A stretch of 64,000 nt of DNA, from positions 186,001 through 250,000 of the forward strand of contig UCNE01000023.1 in NCBI GenBank assembly GCA_900473685.1, written 5' to 3'. The DNA is from Hyphomicrobiales bacterium (GTDB taxonomy: Bacteria; Pseudomonadota; Alphaproteobacteria; Rhizobiales; Rhizobiaceae). Under the pieces are notes generated by a model, which ran no database searches, had not been told where the DNA came from, and was given only the letters and a program-made list of their open reading frames with translations. Each line of letters opens with the position of its first letter. The first letter of the stretch is position 1. A program made the position numbers and the translations under genes. This document shows, in pieces, positions 25,736 through 34,954 of the stretch.

Positions 25736-26952
25736 ACGAGACGCCAAACCTGAATTCGTTCAAGACCGGCCCCGACGAGGATGGCCGCTTCGGCATTTTC
25801 GGCGGCCGTTTCGTTGCCGAAACCCTGATGCCTTTGATCCTCGACCTGCAGGACGAATGGAACAAGGCCAAGACCGATCCGGAATTCCAGGCTGAGCTGA
25901 AGCATCTCGGCGCCCATTATATCGGCCGCCCCAGCCCGCTTTATTTCGCTGAGCGCCTGACGGCCGAGCTTGGCGGCGCCAAGATCTATTTCAAACGCGA
26001 AGAGCTCAATCATACCGGCTCGCACAAGATCAACAATTGCATCGGCCAGATACTGCTCGCCAAGCGCATGGGCAAGACCCGCATCATCGCGGAAACCGGT
26101 GCCGGCCAGCACGGTGTGGCCTCTGCCACCGTTGCCGCCCGCTTCGGCCTTCCGTGCGTCGTCTATATGGGCGCCACCGATGTTGAGCGTCAGGCACCGA
26201 ACGTCTTCCGCATGAAGCTGCTCGGTGCCGAGGTCAAGCCGGTGACGGCCGGTTCCGGCACGTTGAAGGACGCGATGAACGAGGCGTTGCGCGACTGGGT
26301 CACCAATGTCGATGACACCTATTACCTGATCGGCACCGCGGCCGGACCGCATCCGTATCCGGAAATGGTCCGCGACTTCCAGTCGGTGATCGGTATCGAG
26401 GCCAAGCAGCAGATGCTGGAAGCCGAAGGCCGTCTTCCCGATCTGGTCATTGCCGCCGTCGGCGGCGGATCGAATGCGATCGGCATTTTCCATCCGTTCC
26501 TGGATGATGAATCCGTCAAGATTGTCGGCGTCGAAGCCGGTGGCAAGGGGCTGGAAGGCGACGAGCATTGTGCCTCGATCACGGCTGGATCGCCGGGCGT
26601 GCTGCATGGCAACCGTACCTACCTGCTGCAGGACAGCGACGGCCAGATCAAGGAAGGTCACTCCATTTCGGCCGGCCTCGATTATCCCGGCATCGGCCCG
26701 GAACATTCCTGGCTCGCCGATATCGGCCGCGTCGAATATGTGCCGATCATGGATCACGAAGCGCTGGAGGCTTTCCAGACGCTGACGCGTCTCGAGGGCA
26801 TCATCCCAGCGCTGGAGCCGAGCCACGCGATCGCCGAAGTGATCAAGCGCGCGCCAAAAATGGGCAAGGACGAGATCATCCTGATGAACCTCTCCGGCCG
26901 TGGCGACAAGGATATCTTCACCGTCGGCAAACTGCTTGGAATGGGGCTGTAA
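25732..26952 (+). CDS. trpB: Tryptophan synthase beta chain
   Basis: The 406-residue PLP enzyme has the lysine motif [16 protein letters not shown] near residue 95, the glycine-rich phosphate site VGGGSNAIG near 243 and [14 protein letters not shown] near 315. It joins indole and serine to make tryptophan. The GTG start overlaps the trpF stop (GTGA), and trpA follows after four bases, so translational coupling is expected. Confidence 0.97.
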   Translation: MNETPNLNSFKTGPDEDGRFGIFGGRFVAETLMPLILDLQDEWNKAKTDPEFQAELKHLGAHYIGRPSPLYFAERLTAELGGAKIYFKREELNHTGSHKINNCIGQILLAKRMGKTRIIAETGAGQHGVASATVAARFGLPCVVYMGATDVERQAPNVFRMKLLGAEVKPVTAGSGTLKDAMNEALRDWVTNVDDTYYLIGTAAGPHPYPEMVRDFQSVIGIEAKQQMLEAEGRLPDLVIAAVGGGSNAIGIFHPFLDDESVKIVGVEAGGKGLEGDEHCASITAGSPGVLHGNRTYLLQDSDGQIKEGHSISAGLDYPGIGPEHSWLADIGRVEYVPIMDHEALEAFQTLTRLEGIIPALEPSHAIAEVIKRAPKMGKDEIILMNLSGRGDKDIFTVGKLLGMGL

Positions 26953-26956
26953 CAGC

Positions 26957-27796
26957 ATGACCGCACGCATGGACAAACGATTTGCCGATCTGGCAGCCGA
27001 AGGCCGGCCGGCGCTGGTCACCTATTTCATGGCAGGCGATCCGGATTTCGAGACGTCGCTGGCGATCATGAAGGCTCTGCCGTCGGCCGGTTCCGATATC
27101 ATCGAGCTCGGCATGCCCTTTTCTGATCCGATGGCCGATGGCCCGGCAATCCAGCTGGCCGGACAGCGCGCGCTGAAGGGCGGCCAGACGCTGGTCAAGA
27201 CGCTGGAAATCGCCCGCCGTTTCCGCGCCGACGACAAGGACACGCCGATCGTTCTGATGGGATACTACAATCCGATCTATATCCACGGCGTCGACCGCTT
27301 TCTCGACGATGCGCTGGAAGCGGGTATCGACGGCCTGATCGTTGTCGACCTGCCGCCGGAAATGGATGACGAGCTGTGCATTCCGGCTTTGAAGAAGGAT
27401 ATTAACTTCATCCGCCTGGCAACGCCGACCACCGACGACAAGCGGTTGCCGAAGGTTCTCGAAAATACCTCCGGTTTCGTCTATTATGTCTCGATGAACG
27501 GTATCACCGGCTCGGCTCTGCCGGATCCCGCCCTTATCGGCGGTGCCGTGCAGCGGATCAAGGGCCATACGAAACTTCCGGTCTGCGTCGGCTTTGGTGT
27601 CAAGACGGCTGAGCATGCGCGCGCAATCGGCGCGTCGGCGGATGGTGTCGTTGTCGGCACCGCCATCGTCAACCAGGTGGCGTCCAGCCTGACCGGGGAC
27701 GGACAATCAACAGGGGCAACGGTACCGGGCGTGGAAACGCTGGTTCGTGGCCTCGCAGCCGGCGTTCGTTCCGCGAAACTTGTCGCGGCCGAATAA
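26957..27796 (+). CDS. trpA: Tryptophan synthase alpha chain
   Basis: The 279-residue TIM barrel shows the catalytic Glu in [18 protein letters not shown] near residue 50 and the Asp in [15 protein letters not shown] near 130; phosphate binding is at [16 protein letters not shown] near 215. It cleaves indole-glycerol phosphate and channels indole to TrpB. The start MTARMDKRF at 26957 lies four bases after trpB. Confidence 0.96.
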   Translation: MTARMDKRFADLAAEGRPALVTYFMAGDPDFETSLAIMKALPSAGSDIIELGMPFSDPMADGPAIQLAGQRALKGGQTLVKTLEIARRFRADDKDTPIVLMGYYNPIYIHGVDRFLDDALEAGIDGLIVVDLPPEMDDELCIPALKKDINFIRLATPTTDDKRLPKVLENTSGFVYYVSMNGITGSALPDPALIGGAVQRIKGHTKLPVCVGFGVKTAEHARAIGASADGVVVGTAIVNQVASSLTGDGQSTGATVPGVETLVRGLAAGVRSAKLVAAE

Positions 27797-27846
27797 ATGC
27801 CCATATTCTGGGCCACGACCGGTTTTGACTATTCAGGAGTTTGGAT

Positions 27847-28761
27847 TTGAACTGGATCACAAATTACGTTCGACCGAAGATCAACTCGATGCTCGGCCGC
27901 CGGGAGGTTCCGGAAAATCTCTGGATCAAGTGCCCGGAAACCGGCGAGATGGTGTTTCACCGCGATCTCGAGGAAAACAAGTGGGTCATCCCCGCATCCG
28001 GCTTCCATATGAAGATGCCGGCCAAGGCGCGGTTGAAGGACCTGTTTGATGATGGCGTCTACGAGGCCCTGCCGCAGCCGAAGGTGGCGCAGGACCCGCT
28101 GAAGTTCCGCGATTCGAAGAAATATGTCGATCGCCTGCGTGACAGCCGCATCAAGACCGATCTGGAAGACACGATCGTTGCTGGTGTCGGCCGCTGCCGT
28201 GGCGTCAAGCTGGTTGGCGTCGTACATGAATTCAATTTCATGGGCGGCTCGCTCGGCATGGCTGCCGGGGAAGCGATCGTCAAGGCCTTCGAAAAGGCCA
28301 TCGCCGAAAAATGCCCGCTGGTGATCTTCCCGGCTTCGGGTGGCGCACGCATGCAGGAAGGCATCCTGTCGCTGATGCAGCTGCCGCGCACCACGGTTGC
28401 GGTCCAGATGCTCAAGGAAGCAGGCCTTCCCTATATCGTCGTGCTGACCAACCCGACCACGGGTGGCGTGACCGCGTCCTATGCCATGCTGGGTGATCTG
28501 CATCTGGCCGAGCCGGGTGCTGAAATCTGCTTTGCCGGCAAGCGCGTCATCGAGCAGACCATTCGTGAAAAGCTGCCGGAAGGTTTCCAGACATCGGAAT
28601 ACCTGATGGAACACGGCATGATCGATATGGTGGTGAAGCGTCACGATATTCCCGATACGCTGGCCCGCGTGCTGAAAATCCTGACGAAGAAGCCGGTGGA
28701 TGCTGCAAAGCTCAACGGCAGTGCAGCGCTTGCCGCCATTCCGATGGCAGCCAGCGCCTAA
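27847..28761 (+). CDS. accD: Acetyl-CoA carboxylase carboxyltransferase beta subunit, zinc ribbon degenerate
   Basis: The 304-residue protein has the carboxyltransferase core ([70 protein letters not shown]). With AccA it makes malonyl-CoA. The N-terminal zinc ribbon, with four Cys in E. coli AccD, retains only Cys29 ([10 protein letters not shown]); the other three are replaced. Start: TTG at 27847 lies seven bases after AGGAG and gives MNWITNYV; TTG at 27841 is too close to the ribosome site. It continues the trp operon into folC. Confidence 0.95.
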   Translation: MNWITNYVRPKINSMLGRREVPENLWIKCPETGEMVFHRDLEENKWVIPASGFHMKMPAKARLKDLFDDGVYEALPQPKVAQDPLKFRDSKKYVDRLRDSRIKTDLEDTIVAGVGRCRGVKLVGVVHEFNFMGGSLGMAAGEAIVKAFEKAIAEKCPLVIFPASGGARMQEGILSLMQLPRTTVAVQMLKEAGLPYIVVLTNPTTGGVTASYAMLGDLHLAEPGAEICFAGKRVIEQTIREKLPEGFQTSEYLMEHGMIDMVVKRHDIPDTLARVLKILTKKPVDAAKLNGSAALAAIPMAASA

Positions 28762-28889
28762 GTTTTCTGCGCGTAGCGCGGCCGGGATTGACCGGCCGCC
28801 CGCAAGCTATTTAAATCATTTGAGATTGGCTCGTCTTGAGCGCGCTTGAATGCGCGCCCGGCGCTCCAGCGGCAGTTGGAGGAGCGGTA

Positions 28890-30233
28890 ATGACGGCGGT
28901 ACAGGTCTCTGAGGCTGGGCAGGAAATCGACAAGCTGCTGGCGCTTCATCCGAAGGGCTTCGATCTTTCCCTTGACCGGATCACCCGGCTTCTCGATGTG
29001 CTCGGCAATCCACAGGACAGGCTGCCGCCGGTCATTCATGTCGCCGGTACCAATGGCAAGGGGTCGGTCACGGCCTTTTCCCGTGCCATCCTTGAGGCCG
29101 CTGGCCTTAGCGTCCATGTCCACACCTCTCCGCATCTGGTCAATTGGCACGAGCGTTATCGCCTTGGCAAAAAGGGCGAACGCGGCGCACTGGTCAGTGA
29201 TGCCGTTCTGGCGGATGCCGTTCGCCGTGTCGGCGAAGCCAATGCCGGGCAGAAAATCACCGTTTTCGAAATCCTCACGGCCGTCACCTTCGTATTGTTT
29301 GCCGAGCATCCGGCTGATGTCGTCATCATCGAGGTTGGCCTTGGCGGACGCTTTGACGCCACCAATGTCATTAAGACCCCCGCCGTTTCCGTGATCATGC
29401 CGATCTCGCTCGATCATCAGGCCTATCTCGGTGATCGGGTTGAACTGATTGCCGCTGAAAAAGCCGGGATCATGAAGCGCGGCTGCCCGGTGGTGATCGG
29501 CCATCAGGAAGAAGATACCGCGCGTGATGTGCTGATTTCCATTGCGGAGCGGCTGAAATGCCCGCTCTCGGTCTATGGACAGGACTTCATGGCGCACGAG
29601 GAATTTGGACGTCTGGTCTATCAGGATGAATTCGGCCTGGCCGACCTGCCGGTGCCACGCCTGCCGGGCCGCCATCAATATGCCAATGCCGCTGCGGCTA
29701 TCCGCGCCGTCAAGGCAGCCGGGTTCGATATCTCCGATGCTGTCATCGATAAAGGTTTGACCACCGTCGAATGGCCGGGCCGCCTGCAGCGTTTGACCGA
29801 AGGCAACCTAGCGCGTCTGGCGCCGCAGGGGTCGGAAATCTGGGTCGATGGCGGGCACAATCCCGGCGCTGGCCAGGTCATTGCCGAAACCATGGCCAAT
29901 CTGGAAGAGCGTGACCCGCGGCCGCTGTTCATGATCATCGGCATGATCAATACCAAGGATCCGGTCGGATACTTCCAGGCCTTCAAAGGCCTTGCCGAAC
30001 AGGTCTTTACCGTGCCGATTCGCGGCTCGGACGCCGGAATAGACGCAGTGGCGCTCGCCGACGATGCGGCTTCCGCCGGGTTCGAGGCAAGCGCGATGTC
30101 GACGGTGGCTGAAGCGCTTGGCGCGATCACGGCGATGTTCAATGACGACCCAGCCGCGCCCCGCATCTTGATCGGCGGCTCGCTCTATCTGGTTGGCGAC
30201 GTTCTGGCCGACAACGGCACGCCGCCGAAATAA
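28890..30233 (+). CDS. folC: Folylpolyglutamate synthase / dihydrofolate synthase
   Basis: The 447-residue Mur-ligase-fold protein has the ATP loop IHVAGTNGKGSVTAF near 50, VHTSPHLVNWHERY near 80, VIIEVGLGGRFDATNVI near 150, the DHQAYLG motif near 180 and IWVDGGHNPGAGQVI near 320. It adds glutamate to dihydropteroate and folates. ATG at 28890 is preceded by GGAGGAG; an open frame extends upstream to 28836 but lacks a ribosome site. Confidence 0.95.
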   Translation: MTAVQVSEAGQEIDKLLALHPKGFDLSLDRITRLLDVLGNPQDRLPPVIHVAGTNGKGSVTAFSRAILEAAGLSVHVHTSPHLVNWHERYRLGKKGERGALVSDAVLADAVRRVGEANAGQKITVFEILTAVTFVLFAEHPADVVIIEVGLGGRFDATNVIKTPAVSVIMPISLDHQAYLGDRVELIAAEKAGIMKRGCPVVIGHQEEDTARDVLISIAERLKCPLSVYGQDFMAHEEFGRLVYQDEFGLADLPVPRLPGRHQYANAAAAIRAVKAAGFDISDAVIDKGLTTVEWPGRLQRLTEGNLARLAPQGSEIWVDGGHNPGAGQVIAETMANLEERDPRPLFMIIGMINTKDPVGYFQAFKGLAEQVFTVPIRGSDAGIDAVALADDAASAGFEASAMSTVAEALGAITAMFNDDPAAPRILIGGSLYLVGDVLADNGTPPK

Positions 30234-30256
30234 TAGCGCTGCGGCGCTCCATCCGA

Positions 30257-30907
30257 ATGTCTGAACAGAGAAAACCAATGCACGACGATAATCCCGAATT
30301 GCCAGAGGGCTACTCCCCTGTCCCGGCCGGCAAGGTTGCCAATGTGGTGACATTTCTGGAGATGCGGCAGCGTCCGGCGGAAACGGCGGCACAGCCGGAC
30401 CTGTCACTCACGCTTGTGCGCCTCGGTCCGCAAAATCTTGATATCTACCGCCGCCTGTTCCGCGATGTCGGTGAGGATTGGCTGTGGGGGTCGATGCTTG
30501 ATGTCAGCGATGACGCGGTGCGCGATATTCTCGCCAATCCGTCGATGGAAACCTATGCGCTGCGCGACGGTGACCGTGATGTCGGCCTGCTCGAACTCGA
30601 TTTTCGCGTCTCCGGCGAATGCGAAGTGGTCTATTTCGGCATCGTCAAGGATGCGATTGGCAAGGGAACCGGCCGCTTCCTGATGAACCTGGCAATCGCC
30701 AAGGCCTGGGCGCACCCGATCGAACGGTTCTGGCTACACACCTGCACGTTCGATCATCCCGCCGCTGTCGGTTTCTATCAGCGCTCCGGCTTCAAGCCTT
30801 ACAAGTTGATGGTCGAGGTCCACGATGATCCGCGCCTGACGGGCCTGCTGCCGAAAACCGCCGCTCCGCATGTTCCATTGCTGGAACCTGCTGCCGGCGT
30901 TGCATGA
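30257..30907 (+). CDS. GNAT-family N-acetyltransferase
   Basis: The 216-residue protein has a 60-residue polar N-terminal extension, then a GNAT fold with VGLLELDFRVSGECEVVYFG (strands 3-4), the acetyl-CoA loop region GIVKDAIGKGTGRFLM, and the C-terminal HTCTFDHPAAVGFYQRSGF. The acetyl acceptor is unknown. It lies 23 bp after folC and ends at a strong terminator. A second ATG at 30278 is possible. Confidence 0.85.
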   Translation: MSEQRKPMHDDNPELPEGYSPVPAGKVANVVTFLEMRQRPAETAAQPDLSLTLVRLGPQNLDIYRRLFRDVGEDWLWGSMLDVSDDAVRDILANPSMETYALRDGDRDVGLLELDFRVSGECEVVYFGIVKDAIGKGTGRFLMNLAIAKAWAHPIERFWLHTCTFDHPAAVGFYQRSGFKPYKLMVEVHDDPRLTGLLPKTAAPHVPLLEPAAGVA

Positions 30908-30918
30908 TCTGCAGGCAC

Positions 30919-30947
30919 AAAAAAAGCCCGGGAAACCGGGCTTTTTT
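30919..30947. terminator. Bidirectional terminator between GNAT and trxA genes
   Basis: AAAAAAGCCCGG-GAAA-CCGGGCTTTTTT, a perfect stem with a GNRA loop and T runs on both strands, serving the convergent acetyltransferase and thioredoxin genes. Confidence 0.9.
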
Positions 30948-30964
30948 ATTCCTTGAAATTTCAC

Positions 30965-31288
30965 TTACGCAGCAGCGTTGGAAATCCACGATGTCAGGGC
31001 TGTCTTCGGTGCGGCGCCAACCTTGATGTCGGCAACTTCGCCGGCCTTGAACATGGCGAGAGTCGGGATGGAGCGCACGCCATACTGGGCGGCGATTTCC
31101 GGGTTCTCGTCGATATTGACCTTGGCAACCTTGACCTTGCCGGCCAACTCAACGGAAATTTCTTCCAGGCTCGGAGCAATCATCTTGCACGGGCCGCACC
31201 ATTCGGCCCAGAAATCAACGATGACAGGCTCGACGGAGTTCAGGACTTCGTCCTGAAAATTGGAAGTATCGACTTTTACGGTAGCCAT
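30965..31288 (-). CDS. trxA: Thioredoxin
   Basis: The 107-residue protein has the active site [11 protein letters not shown] with redox Cys31 and Cys34, the cis-Pro region [12 protein letters not shown], and normal thioredoxin length. It reduces protein disulfides with electrons from thioredoxin reductase. ATG at 31288 has AAGGAG upstream. It is the last gene of the minus-strand divL-addA group. Confidence 0.97.
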   Translation of the reverse strand: MATVKVDTSNFQDEVLNSVEPVIVDFWAEWCGPCKMIAPSLEEISVELAGKVKVAKVNIDENPEIAAQYGVRSIPTLAMFKAGEVADIKVGAAPKTALTSWISNAAA

Positions 31289-31378
31289 AGGCTGCTCCTT
31301 GGTTTCGAAATCGGCGTTCTTCGAACGGTTATCCATCATGTGATGGTTGAGCGTCAGCTTTTCAATCCCATTCCTATC

Positions 31379-34300
31379 TCACTTTGTCGCGAGGTCCACA
31401 AGGCTCCTGTCCAGCATCGACTCCGGCAGCGCGAGAACGGTGGGACCTCCGGTATAGATCAAGGCGCACTGGATGCGGTGATCCGGATAAAGCGGCTGCA
31501 GCAGGGCGCGGTAGATGGCCAGCTGGGCGCGATAAACGAACGGTACCGCTTCGGCAGATGCCGGGATCTCGCGATTGGTCTTGAAATCGGCAATGATGGC
31601 GGTGTTTGCCGATACCGCCAGCCGATCGATCCGGCCCGACACCGCAAAATCCCTGGCACCGAGCTTGAGTGTGCCCATCACGGACACCTCCGCCCGGCTG
31701 CCTTCGGAAAACAGCGCGGCGAGTTCGGGATGCTCGATCACCTTCAACACCGATTGGGTCAATGCCTGACGTTGCGGGGCGGACCAGCGCGGCACCGAGC
31801 GAAGCAGGTAACGTTCCGCTGCCGGCCGCCGCTCTTCCGGTGCGATCGACGGCAGCACCTGCAGGAACCGGTGCAGGATCGCCCCGCGCAACAGCGATGT
31901 GTCGGCGCCAGGTTTTTGCGAGAACAGGGCGGAGCCGACAATGGAGCCGCTGTCGTCCTCGTCGATTACAGCACCGGCCCCGGAAGGGCTGAGAGGTCGC
32001 GGCAGATGTTTTTGCGGCGGCAAGGGCTGCAGCAGCGCTCGAGGCAGGCTGCCGCGGTTTGCTTCCGCAGTCTCCTTGTTCTGTTCCTGAATCTGCAGAT
32101 CACGGCCGGACGTGGTAACTTGCCAGCGATAACCGGTCCATTCCTGGTCGCCGCCTGAAAACGTCATCGGCGCACTGCGGCCGCGCTCGTCGGCAGACAG
32201 GCTGGCGGTCACCATCGCATGCCAGCTTTCGGGATTGTCGCGTTTGCCCTGATAGCCGCAAACGATCAGACGGTCGGCGGCACGCGTCATGCCCACATAG
32301 AGCAGCCGCCGGTATTCCTCCTCGGCGGCGGTTTTCAGCTTGTCGGTATTTGCATCCACCAGCGTATTGGACGAAGCGCCCGGCGGCCGCCAGACGGGCA
32401 GTGGCAACGTGTCCGGATGATCGTCCTGCTTGATCATCCGGAGGCCGGAGACGTGCTGTGAATTGAATGCCTTGCCGCCGCCATCGACCAGGAAGACCAC
32501 CGGCGCCTCCAGCCCCTTGGCGGCATGAACGGTCATGATGCGGATCTCGTTGCGCTCCTTGTCCTGTTCGCGCTTGACAGTCGGCGCTTCCATCTCCAGG
32601 CCGGAAATGAACGCCTGCAGGCCGGGAAGGCCGTTCTTTTCGTGGTCGAGGGCGAAGGTCAGGAACTCGTCGAGGATATCGCTGACCTCGGTGCCGAGCC
32701 GTCCAAGGTAGGCGGCACGTCCACCGTCCTGACCCAGAATCTGGGCGTAAAAATCATGAACGGGCAGGGTGCGCGACAGAGACCGGTACCGCTGCAGCTT
32801 CTGCAGAGCAGGATGATAACGGCTCGCCTCGTCGGTGCCGGAATCCAGAAGGTTTTTCCAGACGCTGACGGTTGGCGGCCTTCCAACCGCCAACGCGGCG
32901 ATATCGTCTTCGCCGAGATTGAACAGCGGGCTTTTCAAAACGGCGGCCAGCGACAGGTCATCCTGTGGCAGAAGCACGAAACGGCCGAGCGCCATCAGGT
33001 CCTGCACCGCGATGTGGTTGGTCAGCACCAACCGGTCGGCACCGGCAACGGGAATGTTCTGCCGGGTCTTCAGAGCACGGGTCAGCGCATTGACGAACGC
33101 GTCGCGCTTACGCACGAGAACGATGACATCGCCCGGCTGCATCGGCCGTTTGACGCCTTTCTCGATTATGGTTTCCCGGCCAATCCATCCGGCAAGCACA
33201 GCGGCAATGCGCTGCGCCAGAATATTGGCTGGCGCATCTTCGGGCGTTGCGTCAAAGGCGGCGGTCCAGTCGTCCTCCTGAATGCTGTCGGCCGGCGCGA
33301 TTGCATCCCAGACCTCAACGAGGCCGGGGTGGCCGATACGGTTGGACGCATGCACGACGGCATCATTGCGGGCGCTGAGGCCACGGGCATGGGCCGGATT
33401 TTCGAACACGGTATCGACGGCCGAGAGCACATCTTCGGTCGAGCGGAAGGAGAGTTGTAGCCGGATCGGACTGAAGGTCTTGCCGCCGTCACGGACCCGC
33501 CGTTCGGTCTCGATGCTCTCGTTGGAAAACCGCTCGGGCCGGGCGCCCTGGAACGAATAGATCGACTGCTTCTCGTCGCCGACAGCAAACATCGTCCGAT
33601 TGCCGCCGCGCGCTGTTTCGCCGGAGAAGAAATCCTCGGCGAGCGACTGGATGATCGTCCATTGCACCGGGCTGGTATCCTGCGCCTCATCGACGAGGAT
33701 ATGGTCGATTCCCTGGTCGAGCTTGTAGTGGATCCAGCGGCTGACATCGCCGCGCGACAAAAGCGTCGCCGTGCGGTTGATAAGGTCATCGAAATCCAGC
33801 TGGCTGCGGCTTTTCTTGATGTCCTCATAGTCGTTGTTCAGCCGATCGGCGAGCACCAGTGCGGCCTTGGTCGCCTCGAACATCGCAATCAGGTTGAGCC
33901 TGTCGATGGCCGCGATGATATGATCGCGGGCAGCATTGACAAGGTCCTCCAGATCCGGCGCCTTGTCGCGCATTCCCTTGGACAGGAAAGTCGAATCGGC
34001 TTTCGGTTTGCCCGCCTTTGTGAAGAACAGTTCCTTCAGCGCGTTGTAGCGTTGCAGCGGATCGGCGAGCTTGGCAGTTGCCCGCAGGCCATCGGCAAAG
34101 TCCGTAACCTTGGAACCGCCGGCTGACAGCGCCATGCTGATATAGCGTTCGAGCGCTGCGCCGTTAAGTCCCTTCAAGGGCCAGAATCCGGCTAATGCCG
34201 TTTGCGTTGTTTCATCAGGTCCAAGGCTCAGGGCCAGGCGAAGCGCCGGATCGATGCCGCCCTTGCTGGCGGCGTCATCGAGAAACAGCTGGATCGGCGT

Positions 34301-34954
34301 GCGTTGCGCAACTGTCGCCGACAGCAGTTTTTCCAGCCCGGTATCGTCGGCAAGATCGAGCACCGTGGCAAAAGCCTCCGTCAGCTCGTGGTCGTCCTCG
34401 CTTGCGGTGGCCGTCAGCAGCGCCCGCCGTGCATCGGCCAACAGCGTGGCAGAGGCGCGGTCGTCCAGAACGGAGAAATGACCGGCGACATTCGCTTCCA
34501 GTGGAAATTGATGCAGCAGTGCTTCGCAGAAGGCGTGGATCGTCTGGATTTTCAGGCCGCCGGGTGTTTCCAACGCGCGCGCAAACAGGCGGCGGGCCTC
34601 CTGGCGTTTCAGAAGATCGGGCCGCTCGCCCTCGATCGCCGCGATCTTGTCGTCCAGGGCGTTATCATCCAGTGTCACCCATTCGGCCAGCCGCTCGAAC
34701 ACGCGGTTCGACATTTCCGATGCCGCGGCCTTGGTATAGGTCAGACAGAGGATCGCCGAGGGCCGGCAACCGGAGAGCAGAAGCCGGATAACGCGCTGTG
34801 TCAGCACATGCGTCTTGCCGGAGCCGGCATTGGCGGAAACCCAGGCGGAGCGGGCAGGGTCGGAGGCGAGCGCCTGCTTGGCCGAGGTCCAGTCGAGCCA
34901 GGCCTGCGGCGTCGGCTCGAGCGGGCCGAAATCGTCATCCTTCATTGCTGTCAT
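31379..34954 (-). CDS. addA: Double-strand break repair helicase-nuclease AddA
   Basis: The 1191-residue protein is a UvrD-like helicase fused to a RecB-type nuclease. It shows Walker A VSANAGSGKTHVLTQRVI near residue 38, DHILVDEAQDTSPVQW near 415 (Walker B), AVGDEKQSIYSFQGARPERF near 460, EIRIMTVHAAKGLEAPVVFL near 820 and the nuclease motif AIIADFKTNREIP near 1120. With AddB it resects DNA ends for RecA loading, the RecBCD role. Starts at 34954 (chosen) and 34945 both overlap the addB stop. Confidence 0.94.
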   Translation of the reverse strand: MTAMKDDDFGPLEPTPQAWLDWTSAKQALASDPARSAWVSANAGSGKTHVLTQRVIRLLLSGCRPSAILCLTYTKAAASEMSNRVFERLAEWVTLDDNALDDKIAAIEGERPDLLKRQEARRLFARALETPGGLKIQTIHAFCEALLHQFPLEANVAGHFSVLDDRASATLLADARRALLTATASEDDHELTEAFATVLDLADDTGLEKLLSATVAQRTPIQLFLDDAASKGGIDPALRLALSLGPDETTQTALAGFWPLKGLNGAALERYISMALSAGGSKVTDFADGLRATAKLADPLQRYNALKELFFTKAGKPKADSTFLSKGMRDKAPDLEDLVNAARDHIIAAIDRLNLIAMFEATKAALVLADRLNNDYEDIKKSRSQLDFDDLINRTATLLSRGDVSRWIHYKLDQGIDHILVDEAQDTSPVQWTIIQSLAEDFFSGETARGGNRTMFAVGDEKQSIYSFQGARPERFSNESIETERRVRDGGKTFSPIRLQLSFRSTEDVLSAVDTVFENPAHARGLSARNDAVVHASNRIGHPGLVEVWDAIAPADSIQEDDWTAAFDATPEDAPANILAQRIAAVLAGWIGRETIIEKGVKRPMQPGDVIVLVRKRDAFVNALTRALKTRQNIPVAGADRLVLTNHIAVQDLMALGRFVLLPQDDLSLAAVLKSPLFNLGEDDIAALAVGRPPTVSVWKNLLDSGTDEASRYHPALQKLQRYRSLSRTLPVHDFYAQILGQDGGRAAYLGRLGTEVSDILDEFLTFALDHEKNGLPGLQAFISGLEMEAPTVKREQDKERNEIRIMTVHAAKGLEAPVVFLVDGGGKAFNSQHVSGLRMIKQDDHPDTLPLPVWRPPGASSNTLVDANTDKLKTAAEEEYRRLLYVGMTRAADRLIVCGYQGKRDNPESWHAMVTASLSADERGRSAPMTFSGGDQEWTGYRWQVTTSGRDLQIQEQNKETAEANRGSLPRALLQPLPPQKHLPRPLSPSGAGAVIDEDDSGSIVGSALFSQKPGADTSLLRGAILHRFLQVLPSIAPEERRPAAERYLLRSVPRWSAPQRQALTQSVLKVIEHPELAALFSEGSRAEVSVMGTLKLGARDFAVSGRIDRLAVSANTAIIADFKTNREIPASAEAVPFVYRAQLAIYRALLQPLYPDHRIQCALIYTGGPTVLALPESMLDRSLVDLATK

